The position numbers were made by a program, and so were the translations under genes. The notes beneath the pieces are model-generated. The model did not search any database, was not told where the DNA came from, and worked only from the letters and a program-made list of their open reading frames with translations. Shown one piece after another: positions 1 through 8,601 of a DNA stretch of 64,000 nucleotides (position 1 is the first letter of the stretch; the number at the start of each line of letters is the position of its first letter). The DNA comes from Rhizobium sp. Lineage in GTDB: Bacteria > Pseudomonadota > Alphaproteobacteria > Rhizobiales > Rhizobiaceae. The stretch is from the NCBI GenBank assembly GCA_003527225.1, contig DPXQ01000114.1:1-64000 (forward strand), given 5' to 3'.

Positions 1-724
1 CGAGGATCATCATGCCGTCGCGTTCGACGAAGGGGCGCTTGGCAGCGTAGTAGAGCGGCACCAGCGGAATGTCCTCGGCCTGGATGTAGCGCCAGATGTC
101 GACCTCGGTCCAGTTCGACAGCGGGAAGGCGCGCACGCTCTCGCCGCGGCGGATCTGGCCGTTGTAGATGTTCCACAGTTCAGGCCGCTGGTTGCGCGGT
201 TCCCAGCGATGGTCGGGCGTGCGGAAGGAGTAGATGCGCTCCTTGGCGCGGCTCGCTTCCTCGTCGCGACGCGCGCCCCCGAAGGCGGCATCGAACTGGC
301 CGGCGTCGAGCGCCTGGCGCAGCCCTTCCGTCTTCATGATGTCGGTATAGAGCGCCGAGCCGTGGCTGAACGGGGTGACGCCTTCCGCCGCCCCGCGCGG
401 ATTGATGTGCTCGATCAGGTCGAGGTCGTAGCGTTCGACGATCTCGTCGCGAAAGGCGATCATCTCGGTGAACTTCCAGCCCGTGTTCACATGCAAGAGC
501 GGGAAGGGCACACGGCCGGGATAGAAGGCCTTGCGCGCCAGATGCAGCAGCACGGACGAATCCTTGCCGATCGAATAGAGCATGACCGGCTTGTCGAATT
601 CGGCGGCCACCTCGCGGAAGATGTGGATCGCCTCGTTCTCCAGCGCCTTCAGGTGCGGATCGAGCGGCGGCTTGGTGACGGGATCCTTCGAATGCGGATC
701 GAACTCTGATGTATGTACGTGCAT
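1..724 (-). CDS. cysD: Sulfate adenylyltransferase small subunit (partial)
   Basis: CysD with CysN makes adenylylsulfate (APS) from sulfate and ATP, the first step of assimilatory sulfate reduction in the cytoplasm. The 241 codons visible run from the ATG at 724 off the left edge of the window; CysD is usually about 300-317 residues, so the C-terminus is missing. The PP-loop core [18 protein letters not shown], then [15 protein letters not shown] and [13 protein letters not shown] are clear CysD motifs. It lies downstream of cysH in the same direction across a 199-bp gap filled by a large inverted repeat, so the two may or may not share a transcript. cysN is expected just beyond the window edge. 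Confidence 0.95.
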   Translation of the reverse strand, partial: MHVHTSEFDPHSKDPVTKPPLDPHLKALENEAIHIFREVAAEFDKPVMLYSIGKDSSVLLHLARKAFYPGRVPFPLLHVNTGWKFTEMIAFRDEIVERYDLDLIEHINPRGAAEGVTPFSHGSALYTDIMKTEGLRQALDAGQFDAAFGGARRDEEASRAKERIYSFRTPDHRWEPRNQRPELWNIYNGQIRRGESVRAFPLSNWTEVDIWRYIQAEDIPLVPLYYAAKRPFVERDGMMIL

Positions 725-767
725 CTCTCTATCTGCCTTTGTCACCATCAGCGATGGTATTTCGTGC

Positions 768-904
768 CCCCCTCTGCCTGCCGGCATCTCCCCCACAAGG
801 GAGGAGATCGCTTCCCACTGCCGTCTCCAGCTTGCGGAACGGCGGTGGTCTGGCGCCCCGATCTCCTCCCTTGTGGGGGAGATGTCGCGAAGCGACAGAG
901 GGGG
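768..904. repeat. Rhizobial intergenic inverted-repeat element
   Basis: Two arms, 786-810 and 859-883, are perfect 25-bp reverse complements. They are framed by outer arms CCCCCTCTG (768-776) and CAGAGGGGG (896-904), so the whole 137 bp could fold into a long hairpin. It fills the cysH-cysD gap. The element resembles the palindromic intergenic mosaic repeats dispersed in Rhizobiales genomes; that relation is inferred from appearance. It carries no coding sequence. Confidence 0.8.
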
Positions 905-923
905 TAAAGTCTCAGGTTTTGCT

Positions 924-1670
924 TCAGGCTGGCGTCGGCACCGAAGACGAAGCCGCTTCCGGCACATGCAGGCCGCATTCTCGCTTCTCGTCGTTCTCCC
1001 ACCACCAGCGGCCGGCGCGTTCCGGCTCGCCGGGCTTGATCGCCCGGGTGCACGGCTCGCAGCCGATCGAGGGATAGCCTTTTCTGTGCAGCGGATTGGT
1101 CGGCACCGCCTCGGCCTCGACATAGGCGTTGATGTCTTCGAGCGACCAGTCGGCCAGCGGGTTCACCTTGATGAGATCGCGCTCCGCGTCGTATTCGGCA
1201 AAGGGCGTCGTCGCCCGGTTGCCCGACTGGCCGCGGCGAAGGCCGGTGACCCAGAGGGTGGCGCCGGAAAGGGCCTTGGCCAGCGGCACCAGCTTGCGCA
1301 CATGACAGCAGGCGTGGCGGGCCTCGACGCTTTCGTAAAAGCCGTTCAGGCCGTATTTCGCCGCATAGGCATCGATATCGGCCTGCTCGGGATGAAAGCG
1401 CTTGATCGAGATGCCGAAGCGTTCTTCGGTTTCGGTGATCAGATCGACCGTTTCCTTGAACAGCCGGCCGGTCTCGAGTGTCGCAACCTCGATCGGCAGC
1501 CGCGCAACGCCGATCTCGGCGGTGATCACCTGATCCTCGATGCCGAGGCTGGTGGTGAACACCGTGCGGCCGCCCAGCCCCGCGACGAGCGCGAGCCTTC
1601 CGGCGAGATCGAGGCCTGCGAGTTCCTGATCGAGTGAGGTCGCGGTGATTTCTTGAAAGTGGGTCGTCAT
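924..1670 (-). CDS. cysH: Thioredoxin-dependent APS/PAPS reductase
   Basis: Reduces adenylylsulfate to sulfite with thioredoxin in cysteine biosynthesis. The 248-residue protein has the tandem cysteines C121-C122 (HACCHVRK) and C204/C207 (IGCEPCTRA) that ligate a 4Fe-4S cluster in bacterial APS reductases, and the catalytic C-terminal motif KRECGLH (C232). The cluster cysteines favour APS rather than PAPS as substrate, as in other rhizobia. The PP-loop region [11 protein letters not shown] lies near residues 39-49. It is followed downstream by cysD. The segment upstream (1671-1867) shows no convincing gene and separates it from the divergent cysA remnant. Confidence 0.95.
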   Translation of the reverse strand: MTTHFQEITATSLDQELAGLDLAGRLALVAGLGGRTVFTTSLGIEDQVITAEIGVARLPIEVATLETGRLFKETVDLITETEERFGISIKRFHPEQADIDAYAAKYGLNGFYESVEARHACCHVRKLVPLAKALSGATLWVTGLRRGQSGNRATTPFAEYDAERDLIKVNPLADWSLEDINAYVEAEAVPTNPLHRKGYPSIGCEPCTRAIKPGEPERAGRWWWENDEKRECGLHVPEAASSSVPTPA

Positions 1671-1867
1671 CTCGCAATCCTGCCGTTCATATTGGCGGCA
1701 AGTATCTCAGCAATTGGCCGGTGCGGACAGAAACACATGTTTCGAATGACCGCCGGACAGGAGCAAATATCTCTCCCCGACGTGCGATCCGCAGAAAAGG
1801 CAGCCGCGCGATCCGCGCCATTGTCCTATATTGTCGGCGTGACAAATCAGTTTCCGCGGCAATCTGA

Positions 1868-2362
1868 TTTGAGAGCCGCACGGGGCATACCACCTTCTTT
1901 GTTACCCATGACCAGGAAGAGGCGCTGGAACTTGCCGACCGAGTCGTCGTCATGAATGAGGGACGCGTCGAGCAGGTCGGCACCGCCGACGACGTCTATG
2001 ACCGGCCGAACAGCCCTTTCGTCTATTCCTTCATCGGCTCCTCCTCCAGTCTTCCGGTAACCGTTCGCGACAGTGCGGTCCTCTACCAGTCGCAGCCCAT
2101 CGGCATTCGCGAGGAGGGTGGCGACGGTAAGGGCAGCATCTTCTTCCGCCCGCAAGATGTTGCGATCAGTGGCGACCCACACGCGCTTTGCGGCAAGGTG
2201 ACGGCGAGCCGACGGCTTGCCGGTACCCGCATCATCGAGGTCGATATCGCCAGCAGCGGCGAGCCACATCTCATCGAGATCGAGGTGCCGCTCGATGCGA
2301 ACGCACCGGTCGGCAGCGACATCCGCTTTCGTCCGACGCGCTGGAAGCTGTTCGGCCAATAG
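1868..2362 (+). pseudogene. C-terminal remnant of sulfate ABC transporter ATPase (CysA-like)
   Basis: This frame reads [20 protein letters not shown], the H-loop and following helix of an ABC ATPase, then [17 protein letters not shown] and a C-terminal TOBE-like segment ending in [11 protein letters not shown]. An in-frame TGA at 1865-1867 precedes it, and no Walker A, signature or Walker B motif lies upstream. Only about the last 165 residues of a protein of about 340 remain. The sulfate-type ATPase CysA is the best guess from the C-terminus and from the adjacent cys genes. An internal ATG at 1952 could express a C-terminal fragment, but it would lack ATP-binding motifs. Probably the relic of a deletion. 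Confidence 0.8.
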
Positions 2363-2373
2363 GCTTGAAGGGG

Positions 2374-3768
2374 TTAGGGTTGATCGGTCCTAGGCTGCTT
2401 TCCGGCAGCCGACGCCTCATCGTCATTGTTGTCCTCCTGGGCGATTGCCCGCTTGATGCGGATGCCTTCGGCGACCCAGGCGCGTGACAGTCCGTGGTAA
2501 AGCGGCTCGCGCGAGATCATCCGTGAGGTGAGGTAGCCGAGCATGGAGGCGGCCATGAGGCTGATCACGCCTTCATGGCTGTCGGTCATTTCAAGAATGA
2601 TGACGAAGGCGGTCATCGGCGCCTGAACGACGCCGGCGAAATAGCCGGCCATGCCGAGGATTGCCGCAAGCGCCACGCTGACACCGAGCAATTGGCCGAC
2701 CGTACTGCCGAAGCCCGCCCCGACGGAAAGGGACGGGGCGAAGATGCCGCCCGGAATGCCGGACATCATCGACAGGAAGGTGGTAGCCAGCTTCTCGATG
2801 AAGAACAGGTAAGGCAGCGGCTCGCCCTCGATCGCGCTCCTTGCCTGCTCGTAGCCGGTGCCGAATGTGCTGCCGCCGGCGATGATGCCGATGACGGCGA
2901 CGAGGAGACCGCATGCCGTGGCAAGCGCCACCGTCCGCTTCAGCGGATCGACCTGCGACCAGCGCTTGATCCTGCGCGACAGCCTCAATGCGAACGCCGA
3001 AAAGAGGGCCCCGAAAAAGCCGCCGCCGATGCCGCAGATGACGACGAGCAGCCATTCCTTTGGCGTGCCGACGGCGATGGTCGTAGCACCGAAATAGGTG
3101 TAGCTGCCGACCAGTCCGAGCGCGGAAAGGCCGGATAGGATCACTGCGGTGAGCACCAGTCCGTTGGCGCGCGACTCGTAGGTGCGGCTCATTTCCTCGA
3201 TGGCGAAGACGATGCCGGCAAGGGGAGTATTGAAGGCAGCGGCGATACCGGCTGCGGAGCCCGCGAGGATCAGGCCCTTCGCCTGCGCCATGCCGCCGAG
3301 CCGCGCGGCAAGCAACATGATCGAGGCGCCGACCTGCACCGTCGGCCCCTCGCGGCCGATCGAGGCGCCGAAGAACAATCCGGCGACCGTGAGCATGATC
3401 TTGCCAAAGGCAAGCCTCAGTGACAGAAGCCGCGAGCGCTCGTCGGGTCGGCGCAGATGCCGGGCAGCGATTGCCTGCGGGATGCCCGAGCCCTGCGAGC
3501 CCGGAAAAACCTTGAAAGCGAGCCAGGCGCAAAGCGCGAATCCGAACGGCGTCAGGGCCAGGGGCAGCAGGAAGGACCATTCGCCGGAATCAAGCAGGCC
3601 GCGGAACAGATTTTGTGCCCCGTCAGCCAGTTTGGCAAAGATCACGCTGATCACGCCGATCGCCAGCGCGCCGACCCAGAAGACCATGCGCGGCTTCCAC
3701 ACCCGCCACGATCCCCACATCACCCGGGATCGGCGCAGCATCTTCGACTTCTTGTAGCTCGTCGGCAT
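2374..3768 (-). CDS. ClC-family chloride/proton antiporter
   Basis: Integral membrane ClC protein of about 464 residues with the family selectivity motifs in order: GSQGSGIPQ, GREGPTVQ (gating glutamate) and GGIFAPSLSVG. The IEEM stretch after FNTPLAGIVFA matches the internal proton glutamate of bacterial exchangers such as E. coli ClcA, so a Cl-/H+ antiporter is more likely than a channel. No CBS domains follow. The start at 3768 (MPTSYKKSK) is preferred over the upstream 3834 ATG because the extra residues are basic and cysteine-rich and look untranslated. It stands alone, tail to tail with the cysA remnant. Confidence 0.9.
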   Translation of the reverse strand: MPTSYKKSKMLRRSRVMWGSWRVWKPRMVFWVGALAIGVISVIFAKLADGAQNLFRGLLDSGEWSFLLPLALTPFGFALCAWLAFKVFPGSQGSGIPQAIAARHLRRPDERSRLLSLRLAFGKIMLTVAGLFFGASIGREGPTVQVGASIMLLAARLGGMAQAKGLILAGSAAGIAAAFNTPLAGIVFAIEEMSRTYESRANGLVLTAVILSGLSALGLVGSYTYFGATTIAVGTPKEWLLVVICGIGGGFFGALFSAFALRLSRRIKRWSQVDPLKRTVALATACGLLVAVIGIIAGGSTFGTGYEQARSAIEGEPLPYLFFIEKLATTFLSMMSGIPGGIFAPSLSVGAGFGSTVGQLLGVSVALAAILGMAGYFAGVVQAPMTAFVIILEMTDSHEGVISLMAASMLGYLTSRMISREPLYHGLSRAWVAEGIRIKRAIAQEDNNDDEASAAGKQPRTDQP

Positions 3769-3898
3769 GGTAGGACATCTTCTTGCGCAACGAATGGACT
3801 TCGGCCCGCATGGCGGCCCGTGTAATCCCATCATAGGGGGAGGAAGTTAAAGACCCTTATTCACCCCAGGCCAAGCGATTGCAACAACCTCGTCCTTC

Positions 3899-3933
3899 TT
3901 GACGGTATTCCTCACGGGGGCTACGATGCATCG
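3899..3933 (+). promoter_or_regulatory. Candidate promoter/operator of TA module 1
   Basis: TTGACG (3899-3904), a 17-bp spacer and TACGAT (3922-3927) form a sigma70-like promoter about 30 bp upstream of the antitoxin start. The 10-bp palindrome CGATGCATCG (3924-3933) overlaps the -10 box, a usual place for autorepressor binding in type II TA operons. Predicted from sequence only. Confidence 0.5.
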
Positions 3934-3957
3934 CATTTGCAACGCAGGAGACATTCC

Positions 3958-4230
3958 ATGAAAACTGCAACGCTTCCCTCTCTCCGCGTCGATCCGGAAC
4001 TGCGGGCCGCTGCCGAAAGCGTGCTTAACGAGGGTGAAAGCCTCTCCGCCTTCGTCGAGAATTCCGTTAAAGCCCAGATCCATTACCGTAAGACCCAGGC
4101 CGAATTCATCGCCAGAGGGCTGGCGTCGCGCGAGCATGGAAAGAAAACGGGCATTTATTTCGATGCCGATGACGTTCATGCCGAACTGAGGGCCATGCTC
4201 GCGGCCAAGAAGGCAGAGCTGGGTCAATGA
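3958..4230 (+). CDS. Type II antitoxin, YlcI/YnfO- or ParD-like
   Basis: A 90-residue protein (MKTATLPSLRVDPEL) with an N-terminal short strand plus helix-turn-helix pattern like ribbon-helix-helix antitoxins (LRVDPELRAAAESVL, then GESLSAFVENSVK), and a helical, charged C-terminal half likely to wrap the toxin. The ATG at 3958 is preferred over one 21 bp upstream because AGGAG sits 6-7 bp before it. It overlaps the ParE-like toxin gene by 4 bp (ATGA), the classical arrangement for translational coupling. Its likely roles are neutralising the toxin and repressing the shared promoter. Confidence 0.75.
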   Translation: MKTATLPSLRVDPELRAAAESVLNEGESLSAFVENSVKAQIHYRKTQAEFIARGLASREHGKKTGIYFDADDVHAELRAMLAAKKAELGQ

Positions 4231-4526
4231 GCTTTAAATTGCGCTACAGCTTGGAAGCGCGCGCGGACATCAAGCGTCTCTACGCCTTCCTGCTACAGCG
4301 GGATGCCTTGGCCGCTGAGAAGGCCGTGGAGGTCATCATCCGCACGATTGACGGGCTCCGCGAATTTCCCTTTGCCGCGCGCAAGGCGCCCGGGGACGAC
4401 AGTTTCCTGCGAGAACTGATCATCCCCTTTGGCGCGGGCGGCTATATTGCCCTCTTCGAAATCGAGGACGCCAAGACAGTCACCATCCTCGCCGTTCGCC
4501 ACCAGCGCGAAGACGATTACTACTGA
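4227..4526 (+). CDS. ParE/RelE-superfamily toxin
   Basis: A 99-residue ParE-like protein. The opening strand-helix FKLRYSLEARADIKRLYAFL, the central VIIRTIDGLREFP and the terminal strand TVTILAVRHQREDDYY are the usual pattern of the family. ParE members poison gyrase while RelE members cleave mRNA; this cannot be told by eye, though the RHxREDDYY ending is commoner in ParE-type toxins. It is coupled to the antitoxin by a 4-bp overlap. It ends 3 bp before the stop of the convergent betA, so the TA unit is packed tightly against betA. Confidence 0.8.
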   Translation: MSFKLRYSLEARADIKRLYAFLLQRDALAAEKAVEVIIRTIDGLREFPFAARKAPGDDSFLRELIIPFGAGGYIALFEIEDAKTVTILAVRHQREDDYY

Positions 4527-4529
4527 GAC

Positions 4530-6182
4530 CTACCGGTCGCTCGTCTCCCATCGCGGATTGGTCCACGGCTCCTGGTTGGAGCGGGGCAGGGGCTGCTTGC
4601 CGAGGATGTGGTCGGAGGCCTTCTCCCCGGTCATGATCGACGGCCCGTTGAGGTTGCCATAGGTCACATGCGGGAAGATCGATGAATCCGCCACCCGCAG
4701 GCCCTCGACGCCGATGACGCGGGTTTCGGGATCGACCACGGCCATGGGGTCGTCCGCGCGGCCCATCCGGCAAGTTCCGCAAGGGTGGTAGGCGCTCTCC
4801 AGATGCTCCCGCAGGAAGGTGTCGATCTCATCGTCCGTCTGCACCTGTTCGCCTGGCTGGATCTCCGGCCCACGGAAATGGTCGAAGGCCTTCTGGGAGA
4901 AGATCTCGCGGGTGAGCCGTACGCAGTGACGGAACTTCTCCCAGTCCTCCGGATGGCTCATATAGTTGAAGCGGATCACCGGATCGGCCATCGGGTCGGG
5001 CGAGCGCAGCGTGACCACGCCGCGCGACTTGGACAGGTTGTAGCCGACATGCACCTGGAAGCCGTGGCTCTTGGCCGCCGCCTTGCCGTCATAGCTGATC
5101 GCCACGGGCAGGAAATGGTACTGGATGTCCGGCTGCTTCAATCCGGGCGCCGAGCGCAGGAAGGCGCAGGCCTCGAACTGGTTCGAGGCGCCAAGCCCCC
5201 CCTTGGACATGAGCCACTGCGCGCCCGCCACCCCCTGCCAGAACCACGGCAGCCAGGAATAGAGCGAGACGGGTTTGGTCGCGACCTGCTGGAAATAGAA
5301 CTCCATATGGTCTTGCAGATTGGCGCCGACGCCGGGACGGTCGGCGACGACCTCGATCCCCATCTCCTTCAGATGCGCGGCCGGTCCGATGCCGGAAAGC
5401 ATCAGGAGCTTCGGTGAATTGAACGACGAGGCCGAGATGATCACCTCGCGGTTTGCCTTCACCACCTCGATCTTGCCGTTGCGCTCGATCTCGACTCCAG
5501 TCGCCCGACCGTTCTCGATGATGACGCGCCGCGCGAAACAGCGCGTCAGCGACACGTTCGTCCGCTTCAGCGCGGGTTTGAGATAGGCATTCGCCGCAGA
5601 CCAGCGTTGACCCTTGTAGATCGTCTGCTCCATCAGGCCGAAACCCTCCTGCTTAGAGCCGTTATAGTCTTCGGTCAGTTCGAAGCCGGCCTCTTCGCCG
5701 GCCTTGAGGAAGGCGTGAAAGAGGGGGTTCCTCACTGGGCCGCGCCGCACATGCAGTGGCCCGTCGGTGCCGCGCCAGCCCACCTCGCCGCCGCTGGAGG
5801 TCTCCATCCGCTTGAAATAAGGCAGTACGTCGGCATAGGACCAGCCGCGCGCGCCGAGTTCCTCCCAACGGTCATAATCCTCGGCATGTCCGCGCACATA
5901 GACGAGCCCGTTGATCGACGAGGAGCCGCCGATCACCTTGCCGCGCGGCGCGGTGATGCGCCGGTTGTTGAGGTTCGGCTCAGGCTCCGACAGATAGCCC
6001 CAGTTGTAGCGCTTCATGCTCATCGGCCACGCAAGTGCGGCCGGCATCTGGATGAACGGCCCGACATCCGACCCGCCATATTCCAACACCAGCACCGTGT
6101 GCTTGCCGTCCTCGGAGAGGCGATACGCAAGCGCCGAGCCCGCCGAGCCCGAACCGATGATGATGTAGTCTGCCTGCTGCAT
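4530..6182 (-). CDS. betA: Choline dehydrogenase (GMC oxidoreductase)
   Basis: Flavoprotein of 550 residues oxidising choline to betaine aldehyde, the first step in making the osmoprotectant glycine betaine. The N-terminal FAD fold has [20 protein letters not shown] signatures [21 protein letters not shown] and [18 protein letters not shown] follow, and the C-terminal [12 protein letters not shown]...[13 protein letters not shown] carries the conserved His/Asn active-site region. Length and motifs are normal for BetA. In rhizobia betA normally follows betB directly; here a TA pair on the opposite strand sits between them, so betA needs its own promoter or readthrough across 720 bp. Confidence 0.95.
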   Translation of the reverse strand: MQQADYIIIGSGSAGSALAYRLSEDGKHTVLVLEYGGSDVGPFIQMPAALAWPMSMKRYNWGYLSEPEPNLNNRRITAPRGKVIGGSSSINGLVYVRGHAEDYDRWEELGARGWSYADVLPYFKRMETSSGGEVGWRGTDGPLHVRRGPVRNPLFHAFLKAGEEAGFELTEDYNGSKQEGFGLMEQTIYKGQRWSAANAYLKPALKRTNVSLTRCFARRVIIENGRATGVEIERNGKIEVVKANREVIISASSFNSPKLLMLSGIGPAAHLKEMGIEVVADRPGVGANLQDHMEFYFQQVATKPVSLYSWLPWFWQGVAGAQWLMSKGGLGASNQFEACAFLRSAPGLKQPDIQYHFLPVAISYDGKAAAKSHGFQVHVGYNLSKSRGVVTLRSPDPMADPVIRFNYMSHPEDWEKFRHCVRLTREIFSQKAFDHFRGPEIQPGEQVQTDDEIDTFLREHLESAYHPCGTCRMGRADDPMAVVDPETRVIGVEGLRVADSSIFPHVTYGNLNGPSIMTGEKASDHILGKQPLPRSNQEPWTNPRWETSDR

Positions 6183-6210
6183 GGTGGTTTCCAGCGGTTT
6201 ATTGAAGAGA

Positions 6211-6239
6211 GTGACAGCGGTATCGCGATACGCTATAAT
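6211..6239 (+). promoter_or_regulatory. Promoter/operator of TA module 2
   Basis: GTGACA (6211-6216), a 17-bp spacer and a perfect TATAAT (6234-6239) give a strong predicted promoter. The perfect 12-bp palindrome GTATCGCGATAC (6220-6231) lies inside the spacer, ideal for repression by the XRE antitoxin. The site lies just upstream of betA on the other strand, so a bound repressor could also affect betA initiation. Confidence 0.65.
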
Positions 6240-6276
6240 TCAAAACATCGGTATAGCTTAAGGCTACGGTGCCGGA

Positions 6277-6522
6277 ATGAAAGAGGTTGTGGTATCCCGG
6301 CTTGCCGACAAGGCTCTTCAGCGCATGCAGCCGAAGCGGCGGCTTGCGATCATCGAAAAAGTCAAAGCCTATGCACGTGGAGAAGTGGTCGACATCAAGA
6401 AGATGAAGGGCGGAAATCTCTACCGCATCAGGGTCGGTCAGGATCGCGTCATCATCGATGATAAGGGCAGGATAGTCTTGGTCGTGGATGCCGGCCCGCG
6501 CGGCAGTATCTACAAGGAGTGA
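6277..6522 (+). CDS. RelE/HigB-like toxin
   Basis: An 81-residue basic protein with the RelE-superfamily fold pattern: KEVVVSRLADKALQRM, then YARGEVVDIKKMKGGNLYRIRVGQDRVIID and the terminal strand RIVLVVDAGPRG. The KMKGGNLYRIRVGQ...VII core is typical of RelE mRNA interferases. The toxin gene comes first and the XRE antitoxin second, the HigBA-like order. The pair lies antisense between betB and betA. Start at the ATG 6277; the leader is A+T-rich compared with the neighbours. Confidence 0.82.
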   Translation: MKEVVVSRLADKALQRMQPKRRLAIIEKVKAYARGEVVDIKKMKGGNLYRIRVGQDRVIIDDKGRIVLVVDAGPRGSIYKE

Positions 6523-6528
6523 GTCACA

Positions 6529-6891
6529 ATGGGCGATATTCAGAAGTTCGACATCGACGGTAAGGCCTATGTCCTGCTGAGTGAAGAAGATTACGAAGAT
6601 TTGGTCGACGGTCTGAAAGCGAACGCCGTCCTGGCGGGAATTGCGGCGGGAGAAGAAACCTGGCCTCTGGAAATCGTCGAGGCGCGCGCAAAAGGCGGAA
6701 ATGCTGTGCGTATTTTCCGCAATTACCGCGGCATGACCGTCTCCGAACTCGCCACTGCTGCCGGCATCTCGCAGCCCTATCTCTCCGAGATAGAAAGCGG
6801 CAAGAAGACCGGCTCGGTCGCTGTGCTGAAACGTATCGCAACCGTACTCAAGGTCGACCTTGACGATCTTGTCGCGAACGTGGCGGACTGA
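6529..6891 (+). CDS. XRE-family antitoxin with N-terminal Phd-like region
   Basis: A 120-residue antitoxin. Residues 1-60 (FDIDGKAYVLLSEEDYEDLVDGLK) resemble a Phd/DUF2281-like toxin-wrapping segment. Residues 62-118 form a Cro/CI helix-turn-helix (IFRNYRGMTVSELATAAGIS, QPYLSEIESGKKTG, LKRIATVLKVDLDDLV). It starts 6 bp after the toxin stop, with GAGTGAG as a weak ribosome site. It probably represses the promoter at 6211-6239 through the GTATCGCGATAC palindrome. It ends 10 bp before the stop of the convergent betB. Confidence 0.85.
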   Translation: MGDIQKFDIDGKAYVLLSEEDYEDLVDGLKANAVLAGIAAGEETWPLEIVEARAKGGNAVRIFRNYRGMTVSELATAAGISQPYLSEIESGKKTGSVAVLKRIATVLKVDLDDLVANVAD

Positions 6892-6901
6892 GGCTGTCAT
6901 C

Positions 6902-8365
6902 TCAATACGGCGCCTCGCATTTGCCCATACCGACATAAACCGTCTTCAGCTCGGTATAGTGCTCCAGCGCGGCTGCCGAATTTTCCCGCCCGAAGCCCGA
7001 TTGCTTTGAGCCGCCGAAGGGGATTTCCACCGGACAGAGATTGTAGGTGTTGATCCACAGTGTTCCCGCTTCGAGCTCATCGACCACCCGGTGGGCGCGG
7101 GAGATGTCAGCGGTGAAGACGCCGCCGGCGAGCCCGAATTCGGTGGCATTGGCGCGGGCGATCACGTCCGCCTCGCCCTCGAAGTCGAGCACGCACATCA
7201 CCGGGCCGAAGATCTCTTCCCTGGCGATTGTCATCTCGTCGGTCACGTCGGCGAACACGGTCGGCTGCACGTAGTAGCCTTCGCCGGAGACATTGTTGGG
7301 AATACCGCCGCCGGTGACAAGGGTGGCGCCTTCCGCCTTACCCTTCTCGATATAGCCGAGCACCTTCTCGCGCTGCGCCCAGGAGACGAGGGGCCCCATC
7401 TGGGTCGCTTCGTCCTGCGGATCGCCGATCGCGATCGCCTCGGTGCGCACCTTGAGGCGGGAGATGAACTGGTCCTTGATCGCCTTGTGCACGAAGACGC
7501 GGGTGCCGTTCGAGCAGACCTGGCCGGTCGAATAGAAATTGGCGAGCATGGCGCCGGAGATCGCACTTTCGACATCGGCATCGTCGAAGATGATCAGCGG
7601 CGACTTGCCGCCGAGTTCCATGGTGACGTGCTTCAGCTGCGAGGCCGCGGCGCCTGCCACCTTGCGGCCGGTCGGCACCGAGCCGGTCAGCGAGACCTTG
7701 GCGACATCCGGATGTGAAACGAGCAGCGGCCCGGTGTCGCGGTCGCCCTGGATGACGTTGTAGACGCCCTTCGGCAGACCTGCCTCGATCAGGATCTCGG
7801 CGATCTTCAGCGCACCGAGCGGGGTCACTTCCGATGGCTTGAAGACCATGGCATTGCCGGCGGCAAGCGCCGGCGCACCCTTCCAGCAGGCGATCTGCTG
7901 CGGATAGTTCCACGCGCCGATGCCGACGACCACCCCGAGCGGCACGCGCTTGGTATAGGCCCAATCCTGCCCAAGCGGGATCTGGCTGCCGTTGAGCGCG
8001 GTCGGGGCGATGCCGCCGAAGAACTCGAAGCTGTCGGCGCCCGAGGTCGGGTCGGCGACGATCGTCTCCTGGATCGGCTTGCCGGTATCGAGCGTTTCGA
8101 GCTCGGAGAGTTCGCGGTTGCGCTCGCGCATGATCTCGGCGGCTTTCTTGAGCACGCGCCCGCGTGCCGTCGGGCTCCACGACGCCCATTCCTTCTGCGC
8201 GCGCTTGGCGGAAGCGATCGCCTTCTCGACGATCGCGGGCGTTGCGGCGTGGAGCCTTGCGATCACCTCGCCGGTCGCCGGATAGAGGCTTTCGATCACG
8301 GTGCCGTCGGTATCCTCGACATATTCCCCGTCGATGAAGTGGCTGGCATTCGGCTGTGCGCGCAT
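6902..8365 (-). CDS. betB: Betaine aldehyde dehydrogenase
   Basis: NAD(P)-dependent aldehyde dehydrogenase (487 residues) turning betaine aldehyde into glycine betaine. It shows [23 protein letters not shown], the glutamate motif [10 protein letters not shown], the catalytic-cysteine motif [13 protein letters not shown] and the C-terminal [14 protein letters not shown]. The start at 8365 ([15 protein letters not shown]) gives the usual BetB length; the open frame runs 38 codons further upstream, but that part coincides with non-BetB, IS-like DNA. The betI and betC genes that often precede betB in rhizobia are absent. Confidence 0.96.
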   Translation of the reverse strand: MRAQPNASHFIDGEYVEDTDGTVIESLYPATGEVIARLHAATPAIVEKAIASAKRAQKEWASWSPTARGRVLKKAAEIMRERNRELSELETLDTGKPIQETIVADPTSGADSFEFFGGIAPTALNGSQIPLGQDWAYTKRVPLGVVVGIGAWNYPQQIACWKGAPALAAGNAMVFKPSEVTPLGALKIAEILIEAGLPKGVYNVIQGDRDTGPLLVSHPDVAKVSLTGSVPTGRKVAGAAASQLKHVTMELGGKSPLIIFDDADVESAISGAMLANFYSTGQVCSNGTRVFVHKAIKDQFISRLKVRTEAIAIGDPQDEATQMGPLVSWAQREKVLGYIEKGKAEGATLVTGGGIPNNVSGEGYYVQPTVFADVTDEMTIAREEIFGPVMCVLDFEGEADVIARANATEFGLAGGVFTADISRAHRVVDELEAGTLWINTYNLCPVEIPFGGSKQSGFGRENSAAALEHYTELKTVYVGMGKCEAPY

Positions 8366-8389
8366 GATCGACCCCAGTCTGGCAACGTC

Positions 8390-8500
8390 CCGGTAATTCT
8401 TCGGTGAGCCAAGCATATAAGCGGGCCCTGGACCAGAGTCCCCTTTTAGCGGGGTCACATTCCGTCCCGTTTGCGACACATTCTGTTCCCAGGCAACGAC
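8390..8500. mobile_element. Possible insertion-sequence end scar upstream of betB
   Basis: Read on the minus strand, this stretch carries two close copies of GAATGTG(T/A)C separated by about 20 bp, followed by ACCCCGCTAAAAGGGGA, a short hairpin. Such clustered TGT/GAC repeats resemble the terminal regions of IS21-type elements, recognised by memory only. It lies where betI/betC would be expected, and the open frame of betB continues into it without BetB similarity. No transposase gene remains. Confidence 0.3.
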
Positions 8501-8525
8501 GGCGTGATGTCGCAGGTTTGCATTT

Positions 8526-8550
8526 AAAGATAGATTGACAATCTATCTTT
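8526..8550. promoter_or_regulatory. NsrR-type operator (25-bp palindrome)
   Basis: Half-sites AAAGATAGATTG (8526-8537) and CAATCTATCTTT (8539-8550) are perfect reverse complements around a single central base. The 11-1-11 layout starting AAGAT closely resembles the E. coli NsrR consensus (AAGATGYATTT halves). It lies 52 bp upstream of the globin gene, whose downstream neighbour is nsrR, so NO-sensitive autoregulation of the unit is the natural reading. Confidence 0.75.
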
Positions 8551-8601
8551 TACAGCGCAGATTCGGATCCACACGATGAGCGATAAAAGGCGGGCAGACG
8601 G

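Noticed and set aside
1671..1867. A small gene between cysH and the cysA remnant
   Set aside because: Short frames on both strands lack ribosome sites and protein-like composition.
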